Shown here one piece after another: positions 47,690 through 59,062 of a DNA stretch of 64,000 nucleotides. Source of the DNA: Erythroxylum novogranatense. Its lineage: Eukaryota > Streptophyta > Magnoliopsida > Malpighiales > Erythroxylaceae. The stretch covers positions 15,614,001 to 15,678,000 of the forward strand of contig CM057235.1 in NCBI GenBank assembly GCA_029891385.1, in the 5' to 3' direction. The position numbers were made by a program, and so were the translations under genes. Positions within the stretch are counted from its first letter, which is position 1, and each line of letters starts with the position of its first letter. The notes under the pieces were generated by a model. The model saw nothing but the letters and a program-made list of their open reading frames with translations, did not search any database and was not told the origin of the DNA.

Positions 47690-48680
47690 TCCTCACTCTA
47701 CCTCGGCCTCTACCTCGGCCTCTCTGTCTTGATCCACACCCGATCCACCCACTCTACTCTGGCATGCGGTAGTACTACTCCCGACTTCGGCCACTACCAA
47801 CAGACCGAGCTCCCAATGTGGTGGGCAATCCGAATCGATGATCCATGGAGCGCATTTAAGGCAAGCTCCACTCAATCGCCAACACTCTCAAAGTGCCTCT
47901 TCTCACAAAGTGCTCACGGAATGGGGGAATCGCCAAAACCTCTGCCATCGCCATCGCCATCGCCATCGCCACGTCATGCAAATCTCCCTCTCAGTCCAAA
48001 ACCCGACTGTCTGGATCCTCCTGAAGATCTGAAGGCCCTGCTCTGGCGCCTGCTAAAACTCCTACCAGAGCTGCCCTGACTATCACTAACTCTCTTTCCT
48101 CTAAACCTTGACCCATCTCGCTTTGTCTGTCTCACAATCTGCTCCCTCTCACAAAGAAGACTCTCGGCTCTATAAAGGCCCCATGTCGGATCGGGCCAAT
48201 CCCGCACGGATCTCAGATTGATCCCATCTCAAACCTCCGGCACCTATCAGTCTCAGTAGAAACCACAGTAGCAGCATACCCCATCAACTCATTAAATCTC
48301 ACCTCGTACTCTGCTACTGTCATCCTACCCTGTCTCAGCTCCAAAAACTCCTGCATCTTCATTTCCAGATACACCTTGGGCATATAATTGTCTCTAAAGC
48401 CCTCGAAAAATTTGCCCGTGTCGATGGCAAGATGCAGTGGTGCTTGCTTAAAGTCTTCCACCATGTATAAGCGGGCCCAGCAGAAGAATCTTGCATAATC
48501 GAACCTCTCATCGGGCTCACAATCCATCGATCGAGGACTCTCGGTCCTCTCCACCATCCCTCGGCCTCGGGTCTGCATCTTTGCCATAAAGTCTCATGAC
48601 CCCGCTTCTGCAAAAATCGTATCTCCTCTCCCGTCTCACGGGGACTCTAGGAGGTATCTCCTCGGATCGAGGCACCGAGG
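47690..48680 (-). pseudogene. Element E gag remnant
   Basis: It includes a 124-codon open segment at 48587-48213 with capsid motifs CEPDERFDYA, FRDNYMPKVYLEMKMQEF and FNELMGYAATVVSTETDR, the best-preserved gag among A-E. The zinc-knuckle region is near 47832-47900. A CATCGC run near 47946-47971 replaces F's Gly-Ser coding repeat. The surrounding frames are interrupted. Confidence 0.8.
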
Positions 48681-48832
48681 ACTCTCTACTAGCTCAACGG
48701 ATCCTCGGTCAATTGGTTGATCAATCGATCACCAAATCTGGATGACCTAAAACAAAACAAGAACTCGATCGGTTTACGCATTTCTCACAATAATTCAAGC
48801 CTAATTATGTACTAGTCCCAACAGATGCCAAA

Positions 48833-48847
48833 CCATGCTCGATACCA
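48833..48847 (-). other. Primer binding site of element E
   Basis: The minus strand reads TGGTATCGAGCATGG just inside the LTR that begins at 48853. Confidence 0.8.
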
Positions 48848-48852
48848 CCTAA

Positions 48853-51800
48853 TGTAGCACCCCATACCATAGGATATGTATCGGGGCCAGTGGTCATTCC
48901 GACACACACCTACGATAAAGTGCGCTTCTGAACAACCACTAACACTCCACATGGCATCAAAATCATAAAGAATTAATATGAAATCCACTAATTTTGAAAC
49001 CATAAATTCTCATTTCATAACCTCAAAGCGATAAATTTACACAACCGGTATGTTCGTACATTACTCGAAAAGAAAATCAAACAAAAGGCTAACTAGGTCA
49101 TCCCTCAAAAGTGCCGGTGACCACATGTGCCATGACTTCTCTTGCCAACTCAATCTACACGGGAAAAGTCCCTCTGGGCTATAAGTCTACTCTCGGTCAC
49201 GAAAAATAATTTGCAATTTTGGGTGAGTTTACGAACTCGGTGAGAACCATCATCGATGGTTCACCCAATTCATGCATATACACATACATAACACTGACTC
49301 ATACATTATCTCATCAAATCACATTTAGTAGTAATTTTCATACCAATTGAAAGAATCAATTCAAATGCACATGGAATGTGTATGAGGCGCTTTCAATTTA
49401 TTACGTTGTTGTGGTCGGCGCTTTGGCGTCCCATTAAGGCGCATTAAGCGGTGGGCCATAGGCTCGAATCACTATGGGCTCAAGGCCCAATCACGTTGAG
49501 CTTTAAGCTCTCGTTGGTCGCTCGTCACAATCACAATTCTCGATCATGCAATTATGCATGAAGTGCATATGTCCAAATAAAACAACACCAACATCATATC
49601 GCATCCCAATTCAACATATACACATAAGTCTTGTACAAGTAATGTGAAAATCACATATGACACTTCTATGTCGAAATTCCCCAATTCATCGGACCTTGAT
49701 TCTGCAATCCGAGCACAAACAAACATAATTGTCCCTCCATTATTCTCCACAGGGTTCTAAGTGCAGAATTATAAACACTTACTAACCGATGAACCATCTA
49801 GGTTACTCACCTAATAACTTTCGAGCTAATGCCGGGAAGTCTCTGCAACATCCGTGGGATGACGTTCCAACCGAGCCTCTATAACAATTAAAATAAGTAA
49901 ACATTACCAATGAATAGTTAAAATATCAAACAATGCACATGGAATAAGTAAAGCGTGTATAATGCATGTTCATGGCATTCCCAGCCCTAATCCAAAATTT
50001 TCCCATAAAAAAATCCGTCTAAAATTAGAAACCTATTGGCGCCGACGGTGCAATTCGGACCTCTATAGGTCCCCAATTAAACAAAACAGCATGATTAAAG
50101 GCTCCGTTACAGGGCCACGTCAATTCCGTCCAAAAATTCCCAATTTCTCACAAAATGAAATTAAATATTCTACTAATCCGATGCCTCAAGAATCAGGTCA
50201 ATCGGATGTCGGACGGAAAGAAATTGACAAAATGAAATCACAAATTACCAATTAAATAATAATAATAATAACATAATAATAATAAAATAAAATAAAAATA
50301 AAAGTTCAGCCTCATTGAGGCGACGTCTCGCCCCAGCGGGGCTGACTAAATTGGCTTTGTCGCTAGGGCGACGCGTCGCCCTAGCGACGCGGCCTAATAC
50401 GACCCGTCACTAGGGCGACGCGTCGCCCTAGTGACCGGGCCTTAATTCCATTACCCTCTTTTTTTTTCCTATTTCCCATCCGAATTTGCAATAACAATAA
50501 TTCTTAGCACACAAATCGGAAAAATACAAACCATAGCTTGTTGGAAAGATAATGAAAAGCTCTACCATTCTCATGAAGACCTTAAGAATCAATTTCACCC
50601 CTAAGGGTGTCAAATATCGCATCAAAGCTACTGTCTACACAAAACCTCTCAAACAGTGCAATACTTTGCAAATTCAGTAACTACTCATTTCCTCAGTCAA
50701 AAATAACACAATAAATATTCTCAGTGAGTTCACAATGTTATCTCCAACTTTCATGAACAACTCAAAATCAAATTTACTTACTAACTAGGTCAAACAATTC
50801 ACCAAAGAATCAGCCCTCTGAAATCAACCAATCTGGACAGTGATGTTTCAAACAGTAATTCTCTTAGCAAAAATGTCACAAAAATCATTACCTTATATCC
50901 CTGAAAAGATAAGATCTCAAACTTCAATTTTCATGAAGAACACAAACTCCAATTCGATTTTTAACAATTTCAAATCTATTATGTAAGTTACTGCCATTTT
51001 CAGCAATTCACAACCTAATGCAGGGTCAGTTTTTGAAAAATCATAACTCCCAACTCTGACCTCTAAAAATTACACACCATAAATCATTTTCAAGATAATT
51101 TCTTACTATACAACTTTTCAGAAGATCACTCACACCAATTCAGTCCAAAAAAATTTCTAAAATTGCTCCCAAGCAGAAAGCTCACAAAATCAACACTTTA
51201 ACTAGGTTTCTCCAAAAAGCATAAAACCAATCAATAGTAATCAGTTCATATCTCCCAATATACAACTCGAAAATTAGCAAGATCAGTGGCAATGGAAAGC
51301 TAACTCAATATGCCTCAACTTTCATACAGACCATTTTTCCTAGTTCCATACCAATTAATTTAGAAAAATCAACAAAACACATTAGTCATACTTGCGGTTA
51401 CTGTTCACAGGCAATAAAACAGTAACTTTCCATGCAAAATTTCGCCCTTCTAGCATTACAATTTAACAACACCTATTTCACACAAAGTTGTAGCCAACAT
51501 CCCAAAGTTTAAGTGGCCACAAACCTCACCTCATTTGCTCTCCTACACAATTAGTTATGATCAAAGCATTACAATAGGTCAAAGATTCATTTTCCAGCTT
51601 TCAACATTAACCTAACTCTTATCACTTCTAACATCAATAACACATCACTAAGCATCCATTCCTACCTCTAATTAAACCACAAATTCATCACAACATATAC
51701 TTATATAATTATTCAAAAGTTGGCAGCACCCACATAACCAACTTCCATCTTGTATTTCCATTCATTAAGCACCACAAACATCATTAACAATATCACTTTC

Positions 51801-52759
51801 CCATTCTTTAACTACCATAACCAATTCCTTCACACAAGCATGCATTAAACCCATTCAAGCCTACCCTTATCATCATGAAATAAATGCATAAATGCTTCCC
51901 ATAATGGCTTCTAACTACCAAAAACATAAAAACAAACATCAATACTTACCAATCAAGTTACAAACTCTTCAATTCTCCAACACTTTACAACTCTCCCACA
52001 CTTCCTAACTTACTTCACCCACGGTTTTCATAAGCATAACAAAGAGTCTCATCAATTCAAGGCTTCAACTTGGTTTGTGTGTGATGATGAGCAAGCAAGG
52101 AACCAAGGAGAAATGTCTTGTATCAGATAAGTAGAAGAAAAATTCGAAGGAGGAGGAAGATGACTTCGGATGAATGAATAAGAAGGCTTTCCAAGATATT
52201 CATTTACTAAAAAAAGCTAAAGAGGAAGTCGTAGATGATGATTATAAGAAGACAAAATCAATAAATCAAGAAGAACACTTGGCATTCAATGGGAAAAATG
52301 CAATTTATCAACTAATCCTATTTAGTTAAGTGCTAATTCCAATTAAGCTCTAATCATGGCACTAAAATAATTCCCTAACACCATTTAGCCAATAATCTAA
52401 TGCCATTAGGCAACCCTTTTCAGTACAAAAAGGCTCACTCAATCAGTCAGTTGGAAATTTTCCGGTGGGCAAGAACCCCGAAAAATTCCAGAAAAATTTC
52501 CATAAATCCCTAAAAATATAAAACAATTTATGGCGCTCCAAATAATTTTCAAATACAACTTTCATATAAATTTCACAAAAGATCCCAATTAGACACTTAT
52601 GCCTGAAATGTCATGAATGCATGTATACCATGTGCATGTGCAAAACAATCATCAGTTATAGAGGCTATATAATGTATGTTCATGCCGAGTTATAATTCAA
52701 GTCTCCTAACCCGTCCCAAATTACTAATAAATCCTTTCTATGGGAGATGGGATGTTACA
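48853..52759 (-). repeat. 5' LTR of element E, right end of the array
   Basis: This 3,907-bp LTR1 copy runs from TGTAGCACCCC to GATGTTACA. It carries the CACCACAAAC and CCCAATATACAACTC variants also found in the C/D LTR. Its GC palindromes are the best preserved in the window. Its sense start at 52759 abuts the plus-strand LTR of F without any spacer. Confidence 0.93.
50304..50441. repeat. Pair of perfect 30-bp GC palindromes in E LTR
   Basis: Positions 50359-50388 are a perfect palindrome with half GTCGCTAGGGCGACG. Positions 50406-50435 are a second, with half GTCACTAGGGCGACG; the two differ by one base per arm. A third inverted pair (GGCGACGTC...GCCCCAGCGGGGC) lies just left of them. They follow a TAA microsatellite at about 50253-50303. 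F and the nested element lack the block, so it is specific to LTR1. Confidence 0.88.
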
Positions 52760-55700
52760 AAATTGGCATAGGGTGTGCTAGATTGGGATTTCATAGGATT
52801 GCTCATGCATAATAGGATTGGTGCATAGTCACAATTGTGCACATGAACTTACTGTACATGCATACATGACATTCCCGGTTTTCATGCCTAAGATAATTTT
52901 ATTGGGATTAACGTGATTTTTAGGTTTGGAAAATTATTTGGAGTGCGCCATTGAGTGTTTTACATTTTTAGAGATTTATGGGAATTTTTCTGGATTTTTT
53001 CGGGGTTCTTGCCCGGACCGGAAAATTCCAACTAACTGGCTGAGTGAGCCTTTTTGTACTGAAAAGGATTGTCTAATGGCATTGGATTATTGAATAAATA
53101 ATGTTAGGGAATTATTTGAGTGTCATGATTAGAGCTTAATTGGGATTAGCACTTAATTAACTAGGATTAACTAAATTTTGTCTTTTCTTCATCAAAATGC
53201 CATGTGTCCCTTTTAAATTAATTGGTTTTGTCTTCTTCCATCCTTATCTACGACCTTCTCCTTATTCTTTTAACATATATGAACTACTTGGAAGCTTAGT
53301 AGTCATCCGAAACTTCTTCCTTCCTCCTCCTTTGTTGTTTTTGTTCTTCCTCCATAATTACTTGCTTTTCCTTTAGCCACACCTAAGATCAACTTGAACT
53401 TGGAAATTATGATGATTGTGATGGTCGAAGGTGGGAAGGTAAAGTAGAGGTTGGTGTTTTTGTTTGAAGATTTGGGAAACTTAAAGCTTGAAGCTTGGAA
53501 AAAAATTTAAGAGTTGAAGCCTTGGAGATTTGGAGAGTTTGCAACTTGTTTAAGGTAAAAATTGTGTTTGTTTTATTCTTTTGATAGATAGAAGCATTCA
53601 TGGAGATCATTTATACATTTACTTGATCGTCATAGTAGAAGGTTTGAATGGGTTTAAATGTATACTTGGTTATGGATGAATGAATGACTATAGTTTTCCT
53701 TGATTTTGGCTTGGTTTGGATTGAGTTTGTAAGGTTAGATGAATGGAAAACTTAGGAAGATAATTTGTATTAGTGCTGCCAACTTTTGTATAATCATGTA
53801 AATATATGTTGTGATGAGTTTGTGGCTGAATTGGAGGTGTAAATGAAGGTATATTAATGTAGGTAAAGTGATAGAATGGAAGAGGATAAGATATAGATGA
53901 AATCTGGAAAATTTGGTGTTTTAGTGTTTGTGAACAGTACCCGCATATATGACCTGATTACTTTGTTGATTTTTCTAAATTAATTGGTATGGAATTAGGA
54001 AAAATGGTCTTTATGAAAGTTGAGGCATATTGAGTTAGCTTTCCATTTCTACTGATCTTGCTAATTTTCGAGTTGTATATTGTGAGATATGAACTGATTA
54101 CTATTGACTGGCTTTGAGCATTTTGATGAAACCCAGCCTAAGTGTTGGTTTTGTGAGCAGTCTACTTGGGAGCAATTTTATCAATTTTTGTGGACTGAAT
54201 TGGTGTGAGTTATCTTCTGAAAAGTTGTAAAGGAAGAAATTACCTTGAAAATGATATATGGTGTGTAATTTTTAGAGGTCAGAGTTGGGAGTTATGATTT
54301 TGCAAATACTGACCCTGCATTAGGTTGTGAATGGCCGATCATGACAGTAGCTTCCATAACAGTTTTGAAATTGTTAGAAATCGAATTGGAAATTGAGTTC
54401 TTCATGAAAATTGAAGTTAGAAATCTTATCTTTTCAGGGATATAAGGTAGTGATTTTTGTGACATTTGTGCTAAGAGATATGCTGTTTGAAAAATCATTG
54501 TCCAGATTGGTTGATTTCAGAGGGCTGATGCTTTGGTGAATTGTTTGACATTGTTAGCAAGTGAATTTGATTTTGGGTTGTTCATGAAAGTTGTAGATAA
54601 CATTGTGATCTTACTGCCTTAATTATTGTGTAATTGTTTACTGAATAATCAGAGAGTTATTGAATTTTCAATGTACTGCCCTGTGTTGATAGGTTTTGAG
54701 TAGGCAGTAGCTTTGATAGGATTTTTGACACCCTTAGGGGTGAAATTGATTTTTATGGTCTTCTTGAGAATTGTAGAGGGTTTCATGATCTTTCTAATGA
54801 GATATAGTTGGTAATTTTCTGAATTGTGTGCAATGAGTTATTGGTGTTGAAAGTTGGCTTGAAATCAGGAAAATAAAGAAGGGAATAAGGGTTATGTATA
54901 TATAGATATTAATTGTTTAAGTTGAATTTTGGTTTCTTTTGTCAATTTCTTTTCCGTCCGACGTCCGATTGACCTGATTTTTGAGGCATCGGATTTGTGA
55001 CATATTGAATTTCTTTTTGTGAGAATGTGGGAATTTTTAGACGGGAAATTGACGTGGCCTCGCAATCTGAGCCTTTAATCCTTGCTTTTGTTTAATTGGG
55101 GACCTATAGAGGTCCGAATTGCGCACCGTCAGCGCCAATAGGTTTCTAATTTTTAGACAGATTTTTTTTATGATGGAAAAATTTTGGATTAGGGTCGGGA
55201 ATGCCATGAACATGCATTATACACGTTTTACTTATTCCATGTGCATTGTTTGATATTTCTAATTATACAGTTGGTAATGTGTACTCATTTCCATTGTTAT
55301 AGAGGCTCAGTTGGAACGTCATCCCACAGACGTTGCAGAGACTTCCCGGCATTAGCTCGAAAGTTATTAGGTGAGTAACCTAGATGGTTCCTCGGTTAGT
55401 AAGTGTTTATAATTCTGCACTTAGAACCCTGTGGAGAATAATGGTGGAAAAATTGTGTTTGTTTATTCCTGGATTGCAGACCGGAGGTCCGATGGATTGG
55501 AGAATTCTGACATAGAAGTGTTATATGTGATTTTCTTGCGATTACCTGTGCGAGACTTATGTGTATATGTTGAGTTTGGATCTGATATGATGTTGGTGTT
55601 GTTTTATTTGGATATATGCATTTCATGCATAATTGTATGATCAGTAATTGGCAGTTGTGACCAGAGCAGCCAACGAGAGCTTAAAGCTTAACGTGATTGG

Positions 55701-56355
55701 GCCTTGAGCCCACAGTGATTCAGAGCATATGGCTCACCGTTTAATGTGCCCTTAATGGGACAGTTACAGGCGCTCAGTTACAATAACGTAATAAATCGGA
55801 AAAGCGTCTCATACACATTTCATGTTCATTTGAATTGGTTCCTTTGACTGATCTAGTAATCATGTGGTACTTCTGAATGTGTTTTGGTGAAATAACGTAT
55901 TATGGCGTAATATCTTGTGTATATGCATGAATTGGGTGAACCATCGATGATCGTTCCTCACCGAGTTCGCAAACTCACCCAAATTGCAAATTATTTTTCA
56001 GACCGAGAGAATAGACTCATAGCTCAGAGAGAGACTTTTCTGCCGTGTAGATTGAGTTGGTAAGAGAAGTCATGGAAAGCAATTCGGTCACCGGCACTTT
56101 GAGGATGACCTAGCTAGCTTTTTGTTTGATTTTTTTGGAGTAATGTATGAACATACCAGTTGTGTAAATCTCTCGCTTTGAGGTTATGAAATGAGAATTT
56201 ATGGTTTCAAAATTAGTGGATTTCATATTAATGCTTTATGATTTTGATGCCATGTGGAGTGTTAGCGATTGTTAAGTAGCGCACCCTTATCGTAGGATGT
56301 GTGTCGGAATGACCTACTGAGCGTCCCGATACATATCCTTGGGTGTGGTGCTACT
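52760..56355 (+). repeat. 5' LTR of element F (5'-truncated, internal deletion)
   Basis: It matches the 3' LTR from 61013 onward. The first 37 bp, including TGTAACATCCC, are missing where it meets E's LTR. A 161-bp block present in the 3' LTR (62171-62331) is deleted at 53917-53921 at a shared TGTTT. It has a splice donor-like AAG/GTAAAAATT at 53555 and AG/GTGAGTAACC at 55371. The 3' end near GGTGCTAC (56355) is diverged, so that border is good only to a few bases. Confidence 0.88.
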
Positions 56356-56460
56356 TCTGATAATAATATCGAGCATAGTTTGGCATCTGTTGGGACTAGT
56401 ACATAATTAGGCTTGAATTATTGTGAAAATCTGGCCGATCGAGTTCTTGCTTTGTTATAG
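53555..56460 (+). other. Predicted leader intron of element F
   Basis: The donor GTAAAAATT (53555) is at the same place as the strong GTAAGTAT of LTR1. The acceptor TTTGTTATAG ends at 56460, followed by GTCATC. Length is about 2.9 kb, shortened by the LTR deletion only if that lies inside (53917 does). Both sites are weaker than in A-E. Confidence 0.38.
56364..56378 (+). other. Diverged primer binding site of element F
   Basis: The sequence TAATATCGAGCATAG aligns with TGGTATCGAGCATGG of A-E. The first bases are changed, which would weaken priming if real. Confidence 0.55.
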
Positions 56461-56529
56461 GTCATCTGCTTTTGGTGATCGATAGATCAACCACCGACCG
56501 AGGATCTGTTGGAGCTAGCGAGAGTCCTT

Positions 56530-57560
56530 GGTGCCTCGATCTGAGGAGTTACCTCCTAGAGTCCCCATGAGACGGGAGAGGAGATACGATTTCTTTGCGT
56601 GGCGGTGGGGTGAACTTTATGGCGGTCTGACTCCACCGAGGCCGAGGATGGTTGGAGAGGACTGAGAGAGTCCTTGATCAGATGGCTTGCGAACCTGATG
56701 AGAGGTTCGATTATGCAGTATCTCTTCTGCAGGGCCCCGCTTATACATGGTGGAAGACTGTTCCGGGCAGTACCACGGACCTTGCTTACTGACATGGGCA
56801 GATTTTTGAGGGCTTTTAGACAATTATATGCCCAAGGTGTATCTCGAAATGAAGATGCGGGGAGTTTTGGGTCGAGACAGGTGGGATGACGATGGCAGTC
56901 GAGGTTAGGTTTAATGAGTTGATGGGATATGCTGCTACTGTGGTTTCTACTGAGACAGATAGGTGCCGGAGGTTTGAGATGGGGTTGAATCTGGAGATCC
57001 GTGCAGGATTGGCCCGATTTGATATGGGCTCCTTTATAGAGTTGAGAGCTGCTGTTGTGAGGGTAGAGCAGATTGTGAGGCAGAGACAGGCAGAGATGGG
57101 TCAAGGGTCTAGAGGAAAGAGAGTTAGTGACAGTCAGGGCAGCTCTGGTAGGAGTTTTAGCAGGCGCCAGAGCAGGACCTTCAGATTTTCAGGAGGATCC
57201 AGACAGTCGGGTTTTGGACAGAGAGGGAGATTTGTACAGACTGGCAGTGGCAGCGGCAGTGGTAGAGGTTTTGGGCAGATTCCCCCATTCTGTGAGCATT
57301 GCGAGAAAAGGCACAGTGGAGAGTGCCGGCGATTGACTGGAGCTTGCCTTCAATCGACTCCATGGATCATCGATTCGGATTGCCCGGTACCTTGGAGCTC
57401 GATGCACTTTCGTAGTGGACGAGCCGGGAGTAGTCTTCTGATGCAATGAGTAGAGTGGGTGGATCCGGACGGAGGGGCCGAGGTAGAGGCCGAGTAGGTG
57501 AGGATCCTTTGAAGGACCGAGGGTCGGGAAGCCACCCACGATCGAGCCGTAGTCTATGCC
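56530..57560 (+). pseudogene. Element F gag
   Basis: Capsid region at about 56560-56900, frame-shifted, with MVGED and a downstream DERFDY-type region. From 56886 an open stretch to 57449 carries FNELMGYAATVVSTETDR, FEMGLNLEIRAGLARFDMGS, then a basic Ser/Arg/Gly-rich linker with a GSGSGSGRGFGQ repeat at about 57242-57280. The first nucleic-acid-binding cysteine set CEHCEKRHSGEC follows at about 57290-57325. The next zinc-knuckle (ACLQ, then a GSMDH-type region) is lost to a frameshift near 57350. Gag packages the RNA in a cytoplasmic particle. The start codon is not certain. Confidence 0.82.
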
Positions 57561-58126
57561 ATGACGAGGCGAGGCCCAGATTCCCCGATGTTGTAGTGGT
57601 ATGCTCCTTATTTACGATTTTGAGGCGCTTGCATTCTTTGGATCTGGATTCACACATTCTTTATTGCACCTCATATGGCATGTAGATTGCATGGGGATCG
57701 GGAGATGTTCTTGTATGAGCTAGAGGTGAGTACACCTCTGGTACTACTCTTGCATTGGGAGAGGTCTGCAGGGATGCTCGATGCGATTGATCAGCGATGT
57801 TGAGGCGCACCTTATAGTGTTGCCTCCGAGAGATCGATGTGATTACGGGATGGGTCGCTTATCGCCCATAGGGCTATCATGGACTGCTACACCAAGGAGG
57901 TTGTATTAGAGTCTCTGGTCGACTAGAAGCGGCGTTGAGAGGAGTTAGTCGAGCGGTACCACCCGGATGATCTCTTTCCTTAGTGCCACGAGATTGATCA
58001 GGAGGGCGTGAGGCATATCGGCTCATGTGGTTGACACGAGTTGAAAGCGAGAGGCTTTAGGATATTCCGTGGTTAGGGAATTTCCGATGTGTTTCTGATG
58101 AGTTCTGGGTTTCTCACGGATCGGAG
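57561..58126 (+). pseudogene. Element F protease region
   Basis: This is the aspartic protease that cuts the polyprotein. Around 57625-57700 the translation shows GSGFTHSF-like and APHMACRLHGDRE sequences, recognisable as the family active-site region, but the Asp that should precede the Ser-Gly pair is out of frame. The nearest reason is one T missing before CTG, and the same loss occurs in the other copies. The rest to about 58100 is frame-broken, then clean RT sequence begins near 58140. Confidence 0.7.
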
Positions 58127-59062
58127 ATGAGTTTACTATTGACCTCGTTCAGTCTCGCTCCTATATCTATACCTCCATATAGGATGGCACCTGTGGAACT
58201 GAGGGAGCTTAAGGCTCAGTTGCAGGAGTTGTTGGAGAAGGGCTTTATCAGACCTAGTGTTTCGCCATGGGGAGCTCCAGTTTTGTTTGTGAAGAAAAAG
58301 GATGGGACTTTGAGGCTGTGCATCGATTACAGGCAGTTGAATCGGGTGATAGTGAAGAATAAGTATCCACTGCCTAGGATCGATGACTTATTTGATCAGT
58401 TACAGGGGGCTCAGGTATTCACCAAGTTAGATCTGCGATCTGGTTACTATCAGTTGAAGATAGTAGAGGCTGATGTGCCTAAGAGTGCATTCAGGAGCAG
58501 GTATGGGCATTTTGAGTTTCTGGTGATGCCGTTTGGGTTGACTAATGCCCCGACAGCCTTCATGGCCTTGATGAATAAGGTATTTCAGCCCTACCTGGAT
58601 CAGTTTGTTATTGTTTTTATTGATGACATTCTAGTGTATTCGAGGAACAGACAGGAGCATAGTGAGCACTTGAGGATTGTTTTGCAGACCATGAGGGAGA
58701 GACAGTTGTATTCCAAATGCAGTAAGTGTGAATTTTGGCTGGATCAGGTAATCTTTTTAGGGCATATAGTGACTGGAGAGGGTATTCAGGTGGATCCGAG
58801 TAAGGTTGAGGCAGTGTTGAAGTGGGAGGCTCCTAGGAATGTGCCGGAGATTCGGAGTTTTCTCGGATTAGCGGGTTATTACCGGAGGTTTATCGAGGGG
58901 TTTTCATTGATCTCAGCCCCTCTGACAAAACTTCTGAGGAAGAATGTACCATTCAGATGGAGTGAGGAGTGTCAGAGCAGCTTTGAGGAGCTGAAACATC
59001 GGTTGACTCTTGCCGGTGTTGGCTATTCCATCTGGACCTGGAGGATTTGTGGTATCTGGTGA
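58127..59062 (+). CDS. Element F reverse transcriptase domain (open segment)
   Basis: A 311-codon open segment of pol that copies element RNA into DNA. The order is [17 protein letters not shown] (about residues 56-72), [10 protein letters not shown] with the first catalytic Asp (102), [11 protein letters not shown] (about 135-145) and FIDDILVYS with the catalytic Asp pair (166-167). The thumb/connection follows with FLGHIV and [12 protein letters not shown]. No frame break occurs until the end, where the RNase H start is shifted near 59040. The apparent ATG is internal to a polyprotein, not a true start. It agrees almost residue for residue with B's intact RT segment. Confidence 0.93.
   Translation: MSLLLTSFSLAPISIPPYRMAPVELRELKAQLQELLEKGFIRPSVSPWGAPVLFVKKKDGTLRLCIDYRQLNRVIVKNKYPLPRIDDLFDQLQGAQVFTKLDLRSGYYQLKIVEADVPKSAFRSRYGHFEFLVMPFGLTNAPTAFMALMNKVFQPYLDQFVIVFIDDILVYSRNRQEHSEHLRIVLQTMRERQLYSKCSKCEFWLDQVIFLGHIVTGEGIQVDPSKVEAVLKWEAPRNVPEIRSFLGLAGYYRRFIEGFSLISAPLTKLLRKNVPFRWSEECQSSFEELKHRLTLAGVGYSIWTWRICGIW

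Larger units (their letters stand above)
48747..51949 (-). other. Predicted leader intron of element E
   Basis: The donor GTAAGTAT is at 51949-51942 and the acceptor TTGTTTTGTTTTAG ends at 48747, with a length of about 3.2 kb. A second donor-like GTGAGTAA is at 49810-49803 in the same LTR and could give a shorter intron of about 1.06 kb. Confidence 0.45.
1..52759 (-). mobile_element. Tandem LTR-sharing array of Ty3/gypsy elements A-E
   Basis: Five internal regions lie in the same orientation and are separated by single LTRs, so each LTR is at once the 5' LTR of one element and the 3' LTR of the next. Internal-to-internal spacing is 8,462 bp (B to C) and 8,446 bp (C to D), and 8,456 bp from A to B once the nested 11,326-bp element is removed. 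D to E is only 5,970 bp because of a gap. The LTR on the plus strand starts TGTAGCACCCC and ends GGGATGTTACA, so sense is minus. Unequal recombination between LTRs is the usual origin of such arrays; integration of a concatemer or an assembly fault are alternatives. The left end is outside the window. Confidence 0.9.

Noticed and set aside
1..52759. RIP-like or cytosine-deamination hypermutation of the elements
   Set aside because: That would give C-to-T/G-to-A changes and CG loss. The observed changes are mainly indels and CG-creating swaps at CAG/CTG.
1..52759. CRISPR or satellite array
   Set aside because: The repeat period is 8.46 kb and each unit has LTR, PBS, gag-pol and polypurine tract, so it is a retroelement array.
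55431..55640. A 69-codon plus-strand frame in F's 5' LTR, also seen in minus LTRs (18383-18174, 26873-26664)
   Set aside because: It persists between LTR copies because the DNA is conserved there, has no start context or known domain, and covers the hairpin-rich LTR region. A tiny LTR-encoded peptide cannot be excluded but is not supported.
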